Numbered from the stretch's first letter, positions 53,935-63,447 are shown. The stretch: DNA of 64,000 nucleotides from DSYU01 sp964437595 (GCA_964437595.1 CAYTHO010000002.1:109452-173451); one strand, 5' to 3'. Made by a program: numbers and translations. The notes: generated from the letters alone by a model not told the origin.

Positions 53935-55158
53935 ATGCAAACCCTTTGGGATCAGCGCTTTGCCCAACGCACCGAACGGATGAAAAGCTCCGCCATCCGC
54001 GAGCTACTCAAGCTGACCGAGCGACCCGATATTATTTCTTTCGCGGGCGGCCTGCCAGCCCCCGAGGTTTTCCCCGTACAAGCATTCCAGGAAGCCTGCA
54101 ACCGGGTCCTGCGCGACCAAGGTCCGGTTGCGCTGCAGTATGGCACCACGGAGGGCTACCTGCCCCTGCGTGAGCTCATAGCCGAACACACCCGGCGCTA
54201 TGGTATAGAAGTTACTGCAGATAATGTCCTCATCACCTCTGGCTCACAGCAGGCTTTGGATTTGTTAGGGAAGATCTTTATCAATCCCGGCGACCGTGTT
54301 GTTGTCGAGTCACCCACTTACCTGGGCGCTTTACAAGCATGGAATATGTACGGAGCCGAGTATGTGACGGTTCCCTCCGATGAGAACGGCCTGATCGTCG
54401 ATGAACTGGAAGCTGCGCTGCGCGCAGGACCGAAGTTCATGTATGTGCTGCCGAACTTCCAGAACCCGACGGGGGTCACCATTCCGTTGGAGAGACGCCT
54501 GCGCCTGGTGGAACTAGCAGACCGCTACGGCGTGCCAATCATCGAAGATGACCCGTACGGGCAACTGCGATTTGAAGGCAGCCCGATACCCCCCATTCTT
54601 GCAATTGATGAGAGGTTGCACCCCCAAAAGGGTCAGTACTGCGGCAACGTTATCTACTTGAGCACATTTTCCAAGACCCTTGCCCCAGGCATTCGGCTGG
54701 CCTGGGTTATTGCTCCGCCTGAAGTGATCCAGAAAATGGTGATCGCCAAGCAAAGCGCTGACCTGAACACGGCAGTGTTTAACCAGACTGTGGCGTATGA
54801 AGTAGCGAAAGACGGGTTCCTGGACCGCCACGTGCAACATATCATCGAGGTTTACCACACGCGCCGGAACGCCATGCTGGATACGCTCGAGGAACATATG
54901 CCACAGGGGGTTAACTGGACTCACCCGCAAGGCGGCCTGTTCCTGTGGGCAACCGTACCAGAAGGGATGAACACCGTGGAACTGTTCAAGGATGCGGTGG
55001 CTCAAAAGGTAGCCTATGTTCCGGGGGTATCCTTCTACCCCAAGGGCGGCGGTGAGAACACAATGCGGCTAAACTTCTCTTATGCTAACCCTGAGATGAT
55101 CAACGAAGGTATTGCGCGCCTGGCCCGCGCCATCCGGTTGAGAATGAGCCACGAATAA
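53935..55158 (+). CDS. PLP-dependent aminotransferase (2-aminoadipate/aromatic type, class I fold)
   Basis: A 407-residue fold-type I aminotransferase of the MocR/LysN-like group. K247 in STFSKTLAPGIRLAW binds PLP. LLITSGSQQALDLL, SPTYLGALQAWNMYGAEYV and PNFQNPTG are the other family blocks. It begins about 110 bases after glyA-gcvT. Substrate is unassigned: 2-aminoadipate, aromatic and branched-chain amino acids are all represented in this group. The ribosome site AAGGAG precedes ATG 53935, and a large nested hairpin ends the transcript. Confidence 0.9.
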   Translation: MQTLWDQRFAQRTERMKSSAIRELLKLTERPDIISFAGGLPAPEVFPVQAFQEACNRVLRDQGPVALQYGTTEGYLPLRELIAEHTRRYGIEVTADNVLITSGSQQALDLLGKIFINPGDRVVVESPTYLGALQAWNMYGAEYVTVPSDENGLIVDELEAALRAGPKFMYVLPNFQNPTGVTIPLERRLRLVELADRYGVPIIEDDPYGQLRFEGSPIPPILAIDERLHPQKGQYCGNVIYLSTFSKTLAPGIRLAWVIAPPEVIQKMVIAKQSADLNTAVFNQTVAYEVAKDGFLDRHVQHIIEVYHTRRNAMLDTLEEHMPQGVNWTHPQGGLFLWATVPEGMNTVELFKDAVAQKVAYVPGVSFYPKGGGENTMRLNFSYANPEMINEGIARLARAIRLRMSHE

Positions 55159-55166
55159 ATAAGAAT

Positions 55167-55253
55167 AAAGCCCCAAAGATTATCCTCGTTCGCCTATGCA
55201 GGATGGAAACATACGAAAAGGCGAACCTTTCGGGAAATCTTTGGGGCTTTTTT
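55167..55253. terminator. Nested bidirectional terminator hairpin
   Basis: Outer stem: AAAGCCCCAAAGATT (55167-55181) with AATCTTTGGGGCTTT (55236-55250), 15 bp perfect, ending in TTT. Inner stem: GTTCGCCT (55188-55195) with AGGCGAAC (55219-55226). It separates the aminotransferase from convergent trxA. Confidence 0.88.
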
Positions 55254-55271
55254 GTTAAGAACCAATCAATC

Positions 55272-55631
55272 TTACTTACCGTCTCCCGATGTGCCGGCAA
55301 CGACATCAATGAACTGATCCAGCACCTCGCGCAGCATTTTTTCAGGCAGGGCGCCAACCTGGCGGTGGACAACTTTGCCGTTGGATACGAACAACATGGT
55401 TGGGATGCCCTGTACCCCGTAGCGTGTTGCCCACTCTGGGTGCTCATCGGTATTTACTTTCGCAACGATCAACTTTCCAGCCTGTTCTTTGGCAATCTTA
55501 TCCAGGATAGGGGCAACCATCTTACATGGTCCGCACCACGGCGCCCAGAAATCCACAATAACAGGGATCGATGACTTGAGAACGGTCTCCTCAAACTGCG
55601 CATCCGTAACATGCACCGGCTCGTTAATCAT
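55272..55631 (-). CDS. trxA: Thioredoxin
   Basis: A 119-residue cytosolic disulfide reductase. The active site is FWAPWCGPCKMVAP with C33 and C36; the cis-Pro loop is VQGIPTMLF. Length is slightly over the usual 105-110 because of a C-terminal tail (TSGDGK). GAAGGAG precedes ATG 55631. It stands alone, with a terminator on its 3' side and 180 bases of gene-free sequence on its 5' side. Confidence 0.97.
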   Translation of the reverse strand: MINEPVHVTDAQFEETVLKSSIPVIVDFWAPWCGPCKMVAPILDKIAKEQAGKLIVAKVNTDEHPEWATRYGVQGIPTMLFVSNGKVVHRQVGALPEKMLREVLDQFIDVVAGTSGDGK

Positions 55632-55811
55632 TGCGTCTCCTTCACTTTATAAAATGAATGCGATGCCCATAGTATATCATGGCTTTATGGGGCGATTACA
55701 TTTGACGTTTTATATCAACAATCCATGAAAAAGTCCAGGTGAAAAAAGAGTACAACCAGAGCTGAAGATATGGTTTCATCCCTGTGTGTCGTCAGCGTTA
55801 CCTGTATGATG

Positions 55812-56555
55812 TTATTCCGTCTTTTGCCTGCGGTAATCTACAAACCTATACCCCACCCCACGTTCTGTCAGGATGTATTTCGGGTTCGCCTGATCTTCTT
55901 CTAATTTCTGGCGCAAATAATTGATATACAGGCGGACGTAGTGCGGCTCATCGCGATACTCATATCCCCATACCTTCGAAAGCAGCTGATCGTATGTAAC
56001 CACCCAGCCGGCATTCTGAACCAGGTGATAGAGCAGGCGATATTCTGTGGGGCGTAGTTTCACCAACTCTCCATTCAACCACACCTCACGCCTGCCAAAA
56101 TCAATCTTTAAGCGTTCGTCTACTTCAATCAACTCGGTGCGCGACGCTGGGCTGGCAGCTTCCGTGCGACGCAGCACGGCCCGCACCCGGCTGACGAGCT
56201 CGCGGGGGCTGAACGGTTTGGTGATGTAGTCGTCTGCGCCAAGCTCCAATCCGCGAACACGGTCATCCTCCTCGCTTTTTGCCGTGAGCATGATCACCGG
56301 CACATTACTGACTTCCCGTACCATCTTCAGAACTTCAAAACCATCGATGTCGGGCAGCATTACATCGAGAAGGATGAGATCGGGTAATTCATCCCGCAGG
56401 GATTGAATCGCTTTCATGCCCTTATAGACTTCAATGACCTGAAAGCCATCATGTTCAAGGTTAAGTCGAATGAAGCGCGCCATGCGCTCTTCATCGTCAA
56501 CGACTAAAATGCTCCTGTTCTTAAAATTATCATCCGGCATAACTACCCCATTCAT
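55812..56555 (-). CDS. OmpR/PhoB-type response regulator
   Basis: A 247-residue two-component regulator. The receiver has the acidic pair D20/D21, phospho-acceptor D64 (LILLDVMLPDIDGFE) and conserved lysine region KPFSPRELV. The C-terminal winged helix (about 150-245) includes VKLRPTEYRLLYHLVQN and the recognition part YEYRDEPHYVRLYINYLRQKL. No histidine kinase gene is adjacent. Starts at 56555 or 56540 are both possible; neither ribosome site is strong. A small conserved-looking gene ends 12 bases upstream. Confidence 0.93.
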   Translation of the reverse strand: MNGVVMPDDNFKNRSILVVDDEERMARFIRLNLEHDGFQVIEVYKGMKAIQSLRDELPDLILLDVMLPDIDGFEVLKMVREVSNVPVIMLTAKSEEDDRVRGLELGADDYITKPFSPRELVSRVRAVLRRTEAASPASRTELIEVDERLKIDFGRREVWLNGELVKLRPTEYRLLYHLVQNAGWVVTYDQLLSKVWGYEYRDEPHYVRLYINYLRQKLEEDQANPKYILTERGVGYRFVDYRRQKTE

Positions 56556-56567
56556 CCCCCGTCTTGA

Positions 56568-56807
56568 TTACTCGCGGACAAAGGAGATAATTTCTTCCTC
56601 TTCTCCAGACGGCATGATCTCAAGAAAATTTAGGCGGGCGATCGGCCACATTACCGTGTTTACATTTGGTTCCAGGTAATGCAAATCTTTCCCATCCCGC
56701 CGCCGGGGATTTTTTACACAGATCAGTAAATCGGTAGCACCTGGCAGCGCCTCAATCTCACCCAGCACAGGATCTTCGTTCATCAAATGTAACAGCACAG
56801 TGGGCAT
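56568..56807 (-). CDS. Small protein of unknown function upstream of the response regulator
   Basis: A 79-residue protein, MPTVLLHLMNEDPVLGEIE at the start, with a basic patch NPRRRDGKD and an acidic C-terminus EEEEIISFV. No known domain. It is read in the same direction as the response regulator and ends 12 bases before it; AGAGGG precedes its ATG. The composition suggests a small alpha/beta domain rather than chance reading. Translational coupling with the regulator is likely, which hints at a role in the same pathway. Confidence 0.65.
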   Translation of the reverse strand: MPTVLLHLMNEDPVLGEIEALPGATDLLICVKNPRRRDGKDLHYLEPNVNTVMWPIARLNFLEIMPSGEEEEIISFVRE

Positions 56808-56857
56808 CGTATTCCCTCTTTTGTGATAATATTTTGCGAACGCTCATGCGGGCGTTT

Positions 56858-57382
56858 TTATTTCCTGATCAGAACCTGGATTTTAAACTTCCCCAGGGAA
56901 ACAACATCACCATGATTCAATGGATAATCCACATTCGGCTGGATCTTCAGACCATTCACGCGCGTTCCATTGGATGAACCAAGATCCGTAATAAAAACGC
57001 GCTGATTATTCAGCTTTAATACGGCGTGCAGACGCGATACCCCTTGGGCATAAGCCTCATAAGGCGAAAGGTCTACATCTGGCAAAATCGGCTGTCCATC
57101 GGCAACGCGGCCCATGGTAAATTCGGTCTGGCCGGTAAGATGCAGGATCATGCCGGATTCGATCAAGTGCAGCGAAACGGCTGCCGCATCGCCCGCGCCA
57201 GAAGGAACAGCAGGGGTAGGCGGCGCAGGCACACGTCCTTCTTGAGTCATCAACAGGCCGGTCTGATTGCGCTCAATATGATGCGTGGTTGGGGTTTCCG
57301 TTACTACCAGCCGCGCTCCACATTCGCTGCAAAATAATGCCCCCGTAAATTCCTGGTGATGGCAGTTCGGACATAGAATCAT
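56858..57382 (-). CDS. Zinc ribbon-FHA domain protein
   Basis: A 174-residue protein. The N-terminal zinc ribbon has C4, C7, C18 and C21 (ILCPNC ... FCSECG). A linker of about 50 residues leads to a C-terminal FHA domain (about 85-170) with GRVADG, GVSRLHAVL and TDLGSSNGTRVNG, the phosphothreonine-binding motifs. It would read phosphorylated partners, most simply a substrate or the kinase encoded upstream. Its ATG overlaps the stop of the DnaJ-vWA gene (ATGA), so the two are coupled. Confidence 0.92.
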   Translation of the reverse strand: MILCPNCHHQEFTGALFCSECGARLVVTETPTTHHIERNQTGLLMTQEGRVPAPPTPAVPSGAGDAAAVSLHLIESGMILHLTGQTEFTMGRVADGQPILPDVDLSPYEAYAQGVSRLHAVLKLNNQRVFITDLGSSNGTRVNGLKIQPNVDYPLNHGDVVSLGKFKIQVLIRK

Positions 57383-58848
57383 TGTTTGTACTCCGGGCCG
57401 GGTGGCAGCATCAGCGCGCGCGTGCCGTACTTAATCCTTTTTTCACCATCGCTGCTGAATCGCCTGCTTTGCTGGATATGCTCCGCTTCGACCAAAACAG
57501 TGTGTGCTAACTCGCGGTCCCCCTGTGTCAGCAGATGCGTTGCCAGGTAGTGCATGTGCTTAGTGGCTTTATCGATTTGCCCTTCCCCAACTTCTATGCG
57601 CACTTTTTCTTGCAGGCGGTACAGGGTTAATTTCGACATGGCTTCCACAATGACTGGCGGCGGCGCCTCCACATCCGGGTTCTCACGCACCGGCCGGTAT
57701 AGATCGAGCAAAATACGTTTTGGAGGTACTTTTACCCCCGGAATTTCCACCTTAATTTGCCCCCTGGCCAACTGCATATGATGTTCTTCCCTGGCGCGCG
57801 GCGGCACCATGAACTCGAGCAGGAAATTAACACTCCGCCGATGATGGATTTCGCCCAGGAAAATGGGGCTGTTGGTATCCAAAGGGCCTACATTGGGGCT
57901 GATACGGAAAGCAAAACGAAGATTGATATCTGGTGAGGTTTCAAACTCAAAGCGCAGGCCGCGAGCATAAATCGTCTCGAGTTCGGCGAGCTTCTGCACC
58001 ATGAAATTATCTAGGTCGCGTGGGGTGGCAACGTACATGGCATTGCCCCCGCTCAGGGCGGTGATACGGTCCATCAATTCGTCATTCCACTCATGGCCAA
58101 TGCCCAGCACAGAGATGGAAATTCCCTCTTCGCCCGCTTCCTTAGCCAGTTTCAGGCACTCCACATCATCTCCATACGTATGCCCATCGGTGAGCATAAC
58201 CATATGGCGAATCAGGGAATTGTCGGTGAGACGCAATTGTTCGATGCCCCGCTTCATCCCTTGCAGAATCTCAGTACCTCCGCCGGTTTGCAGCAAGCTG
58301 ATGCGGTGATCGGATTTGCTTATTGAGGAGGCCCGTGTTGGAGGGATGAGAACTTCGGCGCGGTCGCTGAATACGACAACAGAAAGTAAATCTTGCGCTC
58401 GTAACTGCTGCAACAGAACCAGCGCACTGGATTTCACCATATCCATGCGCGGGCCCTGCATGCTGGTGGATCGATCGAGAACAAGGCAGACGTGGCAGGG
58501 TGCGGGGTTGTTCTTGTTGGCATCTGCCGTGCAGATTAGCTCAACCAGCGCATACACCAATTGTGGTTCCTGCAAAGCTGGAATGACCGAGAGACTGTAC
58601 TGGGTATTGACCGAGATTTTTGCGCTGACTCGCACATCCGCGGGCAGTGAAGCATCGTAGTATGCTTTCTTTTTCGGCTGCGACAGCGTCTCAAATGCCT
58701 GCTGCACGGCCAAGAATTCCTCTTTCGAATCAGGGTCCGGGTTCGTATCTGGATGCATGGTACGCGCAAGATTGAAATACGCGCTCCGGATCTCTTCTGG
58801 AGTGGCATCATACGGGATACCCAGTAATGTGTAAAAATCCTCGGCCAT
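57379..58848 (-). CDS. DnaJ-vWA fusion protein
   Basis: A 489-residue protein. Residues 1-68 are a J domain with HPD at 32-34, the motif that stimulates DnaK ATPase. Residues about 115-300 are a von Willebrand factor A domain with a full MIDAS: D125-x-S127-x-S129 (LDRSTSM), GGGTEI and MLTDGHTYG. The last 190 residues are beta-rich and then helical. It sits between PP2C and FHA genes, eight bases from the former and overlapping the latter. It may hold or remodel a phosphorylated partner; that is inference. Confidence 0.93.
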   Translation of the reverse strand: MAEDFYTLLGIPYDATPEEIRSAYFNLARTMHPDTNPDPDSKEEFLAVQQAFETLSQPKKKAYYDASLPADVRVSAKISVNTQYSLSVIPALQEPQLVYALVELICTADANKNNPAPCHVCLVLDRSTSMQGPRMDMVKSSALVLLQQLRAQDLLSVVVFSDRAEVLIPPTRASSISKSDHRISLLQTGGGTEILQGMKRGIEQLRLTDNSLIRHMVMLTDGHTYGDDVECLKLAKEAGEEGISISVLGIGHEWNDELMDRITALSGGNAMYVATPRDLDNFMVQKLAELETIYARGLRFEFETSPDINLRFAFRISPNVGPLDTNSPIFLGEIHHRRSVNFLLEFMVPPRAREEHHMQLARGQIKVEIPGVKVPPKRILLDLYRPVRENPDVEAPPPVIVEAMSKLTLYRLQEKVRIEVGEGQIDKATKHMHYLATHLLTQGDRELAHTVLVEAEHIQQSRRFSSDGEKRIKYGTRALMLPPGPEYKQ

Positions 58849-58856
58849 AGGCGAAA

Positions 58857-59762
58857 TTAGCTCAAATACTGCACCATAATAGCACTAATATTATCCGGTC
58901 CACCGGCGGCATTGGCAGCCTCGATCAGATTGTGACAGGCGATGGAGAGGTTTGGGGCCGCCCGGACAATGTCGAAAATATCAATTTCAGAGACCGAGCC
59001 CCACAGACCATCACTGCACAATAATAAAAAGCCAGATTCGGGTAAGGTATGTGTATTTATATCGGGGCGGAAAGGCTCGCTTTGGCCTAAGGCGCGGTAT
59101 AGCACATTGCGCTGGGGGTGAATGCTGGCCTCTTTTTCATCGATCTGCCCCAGATCCTGCAGCCGGCGCACTAATGAATGATCCTGGGTAATGGTTTCAA
59201 CCTTCCCATCCGGAAAAATAAAGTATGCCCGCGAGTCGCCAACATGCGAGATGGTTACCTGATCGCCAATTACCAAGGCGGCCGTCAGCGTTGTTCCACC
59301 ACCGGGGGCGTTTGCCACCACCGACCGGTGCGCTTCGCGCACGCCACCTTCCATTACCTCGTGAATGCTTTCATTTTCTGAGCGAGAATGCCCTGTCATA
59401 AAAGGTAGGTAGAAATGCGTCAGCAGATATTCTCCGAGCGCTCTGGCTGCAGTTCCACTGGCAACCTCGCCATTCAGGTGCCCGCCCATCCCGTCCGCAA
59501 TAATGAAGATGCCAAATGGTAAATCCGATCCACCGTCTGCCAGGATGGCATTCATGGCATAAAGCGTATCTTCATTATGATCGCGCTGCATCCCTACGGA
59601 TTGAGCAATGCCAACCAGGAGGTGGGGCGGGGCAATTTTTTGTTTCGGCTGCTCTGCCAACTGCATCTGTTCCTCTTTTAGCGGGGCCGTTTCAATAGCG
59701 GCGGACGCAGGAACATGCTCCGACTTTTTTTGACGAAACAGATCCCGAAAGAAATTGAACAC
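58857..59762 (-). CDS. PP2C-type Ser/Thr protein phosphatase
   Basis: A 301-residue metal-dependent phosphatase. Motifs: RDHNEDTLYA, ADGMGGHLNGEVAS, HVGDSRAYF, TQDHSL, LLLCSDGLWGSV and GGPDNISAIMV, which supply the Asp metal ligands. A basic N-terminal segment of about 40 residues precedes the domain. The GTG at 59762 is chosen because AGGAGG stands five bases upstream; the open frame continues to 59816. It should reverse the phosphorylation made by the kinase 86 bases upstream in the operon. Confidence 0.93.
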   Translation of the reverse strand: MFNFFRDLFRQKKSEHVPASAAIETAPLKEEQMQLAEQPKQKIAPPHLLVGIAQSVGMQRDHNEDTLYAMNAILADGGSDLPFGIFIIADGMGGHLNGEVASGTAARALGEYLLTHFYLPFMTGHSRSENESIHEVMEGGVREAHRSVVANAPGGGTTLTAALVIGDQVTISHVGDSRAYFIFPDGKVETITQDHSLVRRLQDLGQIDEKEASIHPQRNVLYRALGQSEPFRPDINTHTLPESGFLLLCSDGLWGSVSEIDIFDIVRAAPNLSIACHNLIEAANAAGGPDNISAIMVQYLS

Positions 59763-59848
59763 AAATGCCTCCTGAAACCTTTCGATGTAAAGCCTGATGC
59801 AGTGATCATTGATCAAACGTTAAGACCATTTCTCCGGTCTGGCAGGCA

Positions 59849-61726
59849 TCAGACGGCCAATGCATAGAGGTAATGATCAGCAGAGCCTATATACAACACA
59901 TCATTATACACGATCGGACTGCCGGTGATTGCGCCGCCCGTTTCGAATTTCCAACGCAGGCGACCTGTCCGATATTCCAGGCAGTAAAGGGTTCCATCGG
60001 CGGCTCCGCAGTAGACGGAATCTTTATGAACAAACGGCGACCCGCTGACCTGGTGATCAGCTTTGAAGTGCCAAACCTCGCGCGCACTGGCGCCTTCCAC
60101 ACAATAGATGAAACCATCCGCAGAACCGGCGAGAATTAAGCTCTCTACCACGGCAGGCGATGAAGCCGAGCCTTTGCCCATGCGGAAGCGCCAGACGGCA
60201 TAACCTGATTTCACATCCAGCGCGTACAGGAGCGAATCCAAAGATGTAAAAAAGAGCGTGTTACGAATGAACGCCGGCGATGACAGGATGGCTCGCTTGG
60301 CTTTGGCCCGCCACTTTGCCTGACCCACCATATCCAGGCAGATAAAGTCACCCACCTCTGTACCAAAATAGATATGGTCGGCGTAAACCACTGGTGATGA
60401 ACGGATTGCTCCACTACCTGTGTTATAACGCCAGAACAGGCGCGTAGAAGCAAGATTTATCGAATACATATACCCGTCATCCGAGCCAAAAAATACCTGG
60501 CCTTCGGCGACATAAGGGGAAGAACGAATAGGGCCTTCGGTGGCGTAGCTCCAGGAAATTTTTCCAGTGCGGGTGGAAACCGCGTATAAATTCCTGTCTT
60601 CTGAACCGAAATAGACGATACCTTCTGACACGAACGGGCGGCTGACAACCGCTCCTTCGGCGGGGTACTTCCAGGCAAAGCCGCCAGTGGCTGCGTCTAA
60701 TGCGTACAGGTTGTTATCGTAGGCGCCAACATACACAACACCCTGCGAGACGGTAGGCGAGCCGCGGATTTCATCCTCGCATTGAAACTTCCAGATCGGC
60801 TTGATGACGCTGTCGGTGGACACACTGGGTATCACCGGCATACGTTCCAGCAGGCCAGTCTTTCGACCAGCCATCAAGAGAGCATCTTTCATTGCATCAG
60901 CCGATGGAAACCGATCGCTCGGGTTGTACTGAAGGGCTGTATTTATCACTGTTTCCATTTCGACCGATATGGACGGATTGAGCTTGCGGATTGGCCGGTC
61001 GCCAAAGGTAAAGGGCGGCTCAAGGCGCGGGTCCTTGCGAGTCAATACATGGTGCAGGGTGGCCCCCAGGGCATAGATGTCCGCTTGCATACTGGCTTCA
61101 CCCCGGTATTGTTCCGGAGGTGAATAGCCCTCGGTGCCAATCATTGTTCCTTTTTGGTTGCCCCTGAAACTCTTTGCGATGCCAAAGTCAATCAAAACTA
61201 CATGGTTGTTTTGATTGATCATGATATTAGACGGCTTCATGTCTCGAAAGATGATCGGCTCGGGCTTATGGTTATGCAAATAGCTGAGCACATCACACAA
61301 TTCGATTGCCCATTGAATCACCTGCTCTTCACTGTAACCTACCTGGGAATGACCCAACAGTTCTTCGAGATCTTTGCCCTGGATTAATTCCAACACCAAG
61401 TAGGACCGCTCGTTTATGCTGAAATAGTCAAAAATACGCGGGATGCAGGGGTGTTCCAATGTGACCAGGATATTAGCTTCCCGCTCGAAATTCTGCACGA
61501 TGGTTTTGCGCACCAATGGATCGCGCGTCTGGATGATCATCTCCTTAACAGCTACCAGCTTTACCGCATTGGGGAAATGCATATCCCTGGCCCGGTACAC
61601 CGCTCCCATTCCGCCAACGCCGATCACCTCTTCAATCGCATAGCGATTCATCAGAGAGGATCCGGCCTGGAGTTGTTTCTCAGGCTCACTGGGATTAAAA
61701 TCCTGCGACATTTGCTGTGTGTCCAA
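59849..61726 (-). CDS. Ser/Thr protein kinase with PQQ-type beta-propeller
   Basis: A 625-residue signalling protein. The PknB-type kinase domain (about 29-290) has G-rich loop IGVGGMGAVY, K61, catalytic FRDMKPSN with D162, and DFG with D180, so it looks active. Residues about 310-625 are eight repeats of a beta-propeller with the PQQ-type pattern (VYVGAYDNNLYALDAATG, VYFGSEDRNLYAVSTRTG, and so on). No membrane helix separates the two, so it should be cytoplasmic. TTG 61726 with AGGAG nine bases upstream is preferred to ATG 61711. It heads the minus-strand signalling cluster. Confidence 0.92.
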   Translation of the reverse strand: MDTQQMSQDFNPSEPEKQLQAGSSLMNRYAIEEVIGVGGMGAVYRARDMHFPNAVKLVAVKEMIIQTRDPLVRKTIVQNFEREANILVTLEHPCIPRIFDYFSINERSYLVLELIQGKDLEELLGHSQVGYSEEQVIQWAIELCDVLSYLHNHKPEPIIFRDMKPSNIMINQNNHVVLIDFGIAKSFRGNQKGTMIGTEGYSPPEQYRGEASMQADIYALGATLHHVLTRKDPRLEPPFTFGDRPIRKLNPSISVEMETVINTALQYNPSDRFPSADAMKDALLMAGRKTGLLERMPVIPSVSTDSVIKPIWKFQCEDEIRGSPTVSQGVVYVGAYDNNLYALDAATGGFAWKYPAEGAVVSRPFVSEGIVYFGSEDRNLYAVSTRTGKISWSYATEGPIRSSPYVAEGQVFFGSDDGYMYSINLASTRLFWRYNTGSGAIRSSPVVYADHIYFGTEVGDFICLDMVGQAKWRAKAKRAILSSPAFIRNTLFFTSLDSLLYALDVKSGYAVWRFRMGKGSASSPAVVESLILAGSADGFIYCVEGASAREVWHFKADHQVSGSPFVHKDSVYCGAADGTLYCLEYRTGRLRWKFETGGAITGSPIVYNDVLYIGSADHYLYALAV

Positions 61727-61829
61727 AATAATGCGCTCCTGCGTACAGTAAATATAAACTAAGACACCTCAGAAAGAAGTTTTCAACATTCAAAGAATGA
61801 CTGTTTGTGGAACCACGTGATTTGCATAA

Positions 61830-61858
61830 ATTATAAAGTTCTCATCTGATAAAAGCAA
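61830..61858 (-). promoter_or_regulatory. Promoter of the kinase cluster
   Basis: Read on the minus strand: TTGCTT, 17-base spacer, TATAAT. The leader would be about 97 bases. It may drive all genes from the kinase down to the FHA gene. Confidence 0.78.
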
Positions 61859-61975
61859 CCTTGTATCGTTATTTTACATTTGATTCACAACATGCGGAAT
61901 AGCAAATTTCCTAGCAATTTCTGATATTATTGTGTTTTCCAACCAATCAGTTATTCCGCAGTGAGGAGCACTGTC

Positions 61976-63403
61976 ATGCCGCGTGAAGACTACACATCTG
62001 AATTCGATCGATACCTTTCGCCATTTAGCTGGCGGTATGCCAGTGAGGAAATGCGCCAGGTATGGAGCGAACAGCATAAACGCCGCACATGGCGGAACCT
62101 GTGGGTGGCGCTTGCCCAGGCCCAATCTGAATTTGGGTTGGTTCGCCCTGACCAGGTGGAAGATTTGCGCAAGCATGCCGAAGCCATTAACTTGAAGCGC
62201 GCGCTTGAAATTGAAGCCGAAATCCACCATGACTTAATGGCAGAAGTTCGCACGTATGCCGAACAGTGTGCAGCCGGGAAAGGTATTATCCACCTGGGGG
62301 CTACCTCAATGGATATTGAGGATAACGCCGATGCCCTGCGTCTGCGCCAGTCACTGGACATTATCCTGGAAAAACTTGCCACACTGCTGTCCCTGTTCGC
62401 TGAAAAGATCCAGACCCAAGCAGAAACCCCCATTATCGCCTTTACGCACCTCCAGCCCGCCGAACCCACCACGCTGGGCTACCGCCTGGCATTTTACGCG
62501 CAGGATTTGCTGGCCGACTGGAAGAACCTGGCCAGATTACGGGTAGAAATTAAGGGTAAGGGGTTCAAGGGGGCCGTTGGCACAGCTGCTTCCTACGCCG
62601 AACTACTCGGCGCTGACCGGGTAGAAGTTTTTGAAACACGGATGAGCGCGCTGCTCGACCTGCCGTTCTTCCCGATCACAAACCAGACCTATCCCCGCAA
62701 GCAGGATTACTTCGTCATCAGCGCCCTGGCGGGACTTGGCGCTTCTATCTATAAGTTCGCTTTCGACTTGCGCCTGATGCAGTCTCCGGTGATTGGAGAA
62801 TGGAATGAGCCTTTTGCCGAAAAGCAGGTGGGGTCGTCGGCTATGCCGTTCAAGCGTAATCCGATTCACTCTGAGAAGATCGACTCTCTGGCCCGCGCGC
62901 TGGCGCAGATGCCGCCGGTTGCCTGGCACAATGCCGCTGATAACCTGCTCGAGCGCACGCTGGATGACAGCGCCAACCGCCGCACGCTGCTTCCTGAAGC
63001 ATTTCTCCTCAGCGATGAACTGCTCAAGACGGCTATTCGCCTGGTACGCGGCCTGCAGATGAATGCACCGGCAATGGAACACAACCTTGCAGTGTATGCT
63101 CCCTTTGCCAGTACCGAACGGGTGCTGATGGCGGCGGTGAAGGCTGGGGCAGACCGCCAGGAGATGCACGAGGTTCTACGCAACCACGCAATGACCGCCT
63201 GGCAATCCGTCCGCCAGGATCAGCCTAACCCACTCGCCAGCCTGCTTGCCCATGACCCGGTGATCAAGCGCTACCTGAAAACCGCAGAAATTGAGAGCCT
63301 GATGCAGGTCAGCCACTATGTGGGCATTGCACCAGATCGCGCCAGAAAGATCGCGGAGAAAATCCTGGAGGAAACCGCCGCCTGGACGAAGCAGACACCA
63401 TAG
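61976..63403 (+). CDS. purB: Adenylosuccinate lyase
   Basis: A 475-residue fumarase-superfamily enzyme acting twice in purine synthesis. The superfamily signature is GSSAMPFKRNPIHSEK; HLGATSMDIEDN and FTHLQPAEPTTLGYR supply the other active-site regions. ATG 61976 is preferred with GAGGAG upstream; an in-frame GTG at 61961 falls in the ribosome site itself. It is divergent from the kinase cluster across 249 bases that hold the kinase promoter and a possible -10 for purB (TATTAT, 61925-61930). Confidence 0.95.
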   Translation: MPREDYTSEFDRYLSPFSWRYASEEMRQVWSEQHKRRTWRNLWVALAQAQSEFGLVRPDQVEDLRKHAEAINLKRALEIEAEIHHDLMAEVRTYAEQCAAGKGIIHLGATSMDIEDNADALRLRQSLDIILEKLATLLSLFAEKIQTQAETPIIAFTHLQPAEPTTLGYRLAFYAQDLLADWKNLARLRVEIKGKGFKGAVGTAASYAELLGADRVEVFETRMSALLDLPFFPITNQTYPRKQDYFVISALAGLGASIYKFAFDLRLMQSPVIGEWNEPFAEKQVGSSAMPFKRNPIHSEKIDSLARALAQMPPVAWHNAADNLLERTLDDSANRRTLLPEAFLLSDELLKTAIRLVRGLQMNAPAMEHNLAVYAPFASTERVLMAAVKAGADRQEMHEVLRNHAMTAWQSVRQDQPNPLASLLAHDPVIKRYLKTAEIESLMQVSHYVGIAPDRARKIAEKILEETAAWTKQTP

Positions 63404-63413
63404 AGTAGAATTC

Positions 63414-63428
63414 GTATAATTATTATAC
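63414..63428. promoter_or_regulatory. Palindrome overlapping a -10-like box
   Basis: GTATAATTATTATAC is a 7-1-7 palindrome in the 44-base gap between purB and the DUF362 gene, and includes TATAAT. It could be a promoter, an operator, or both. Confidence 0.4.
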
Positions 63429-63447
63429 AAATTCATAGAGGGTTATC

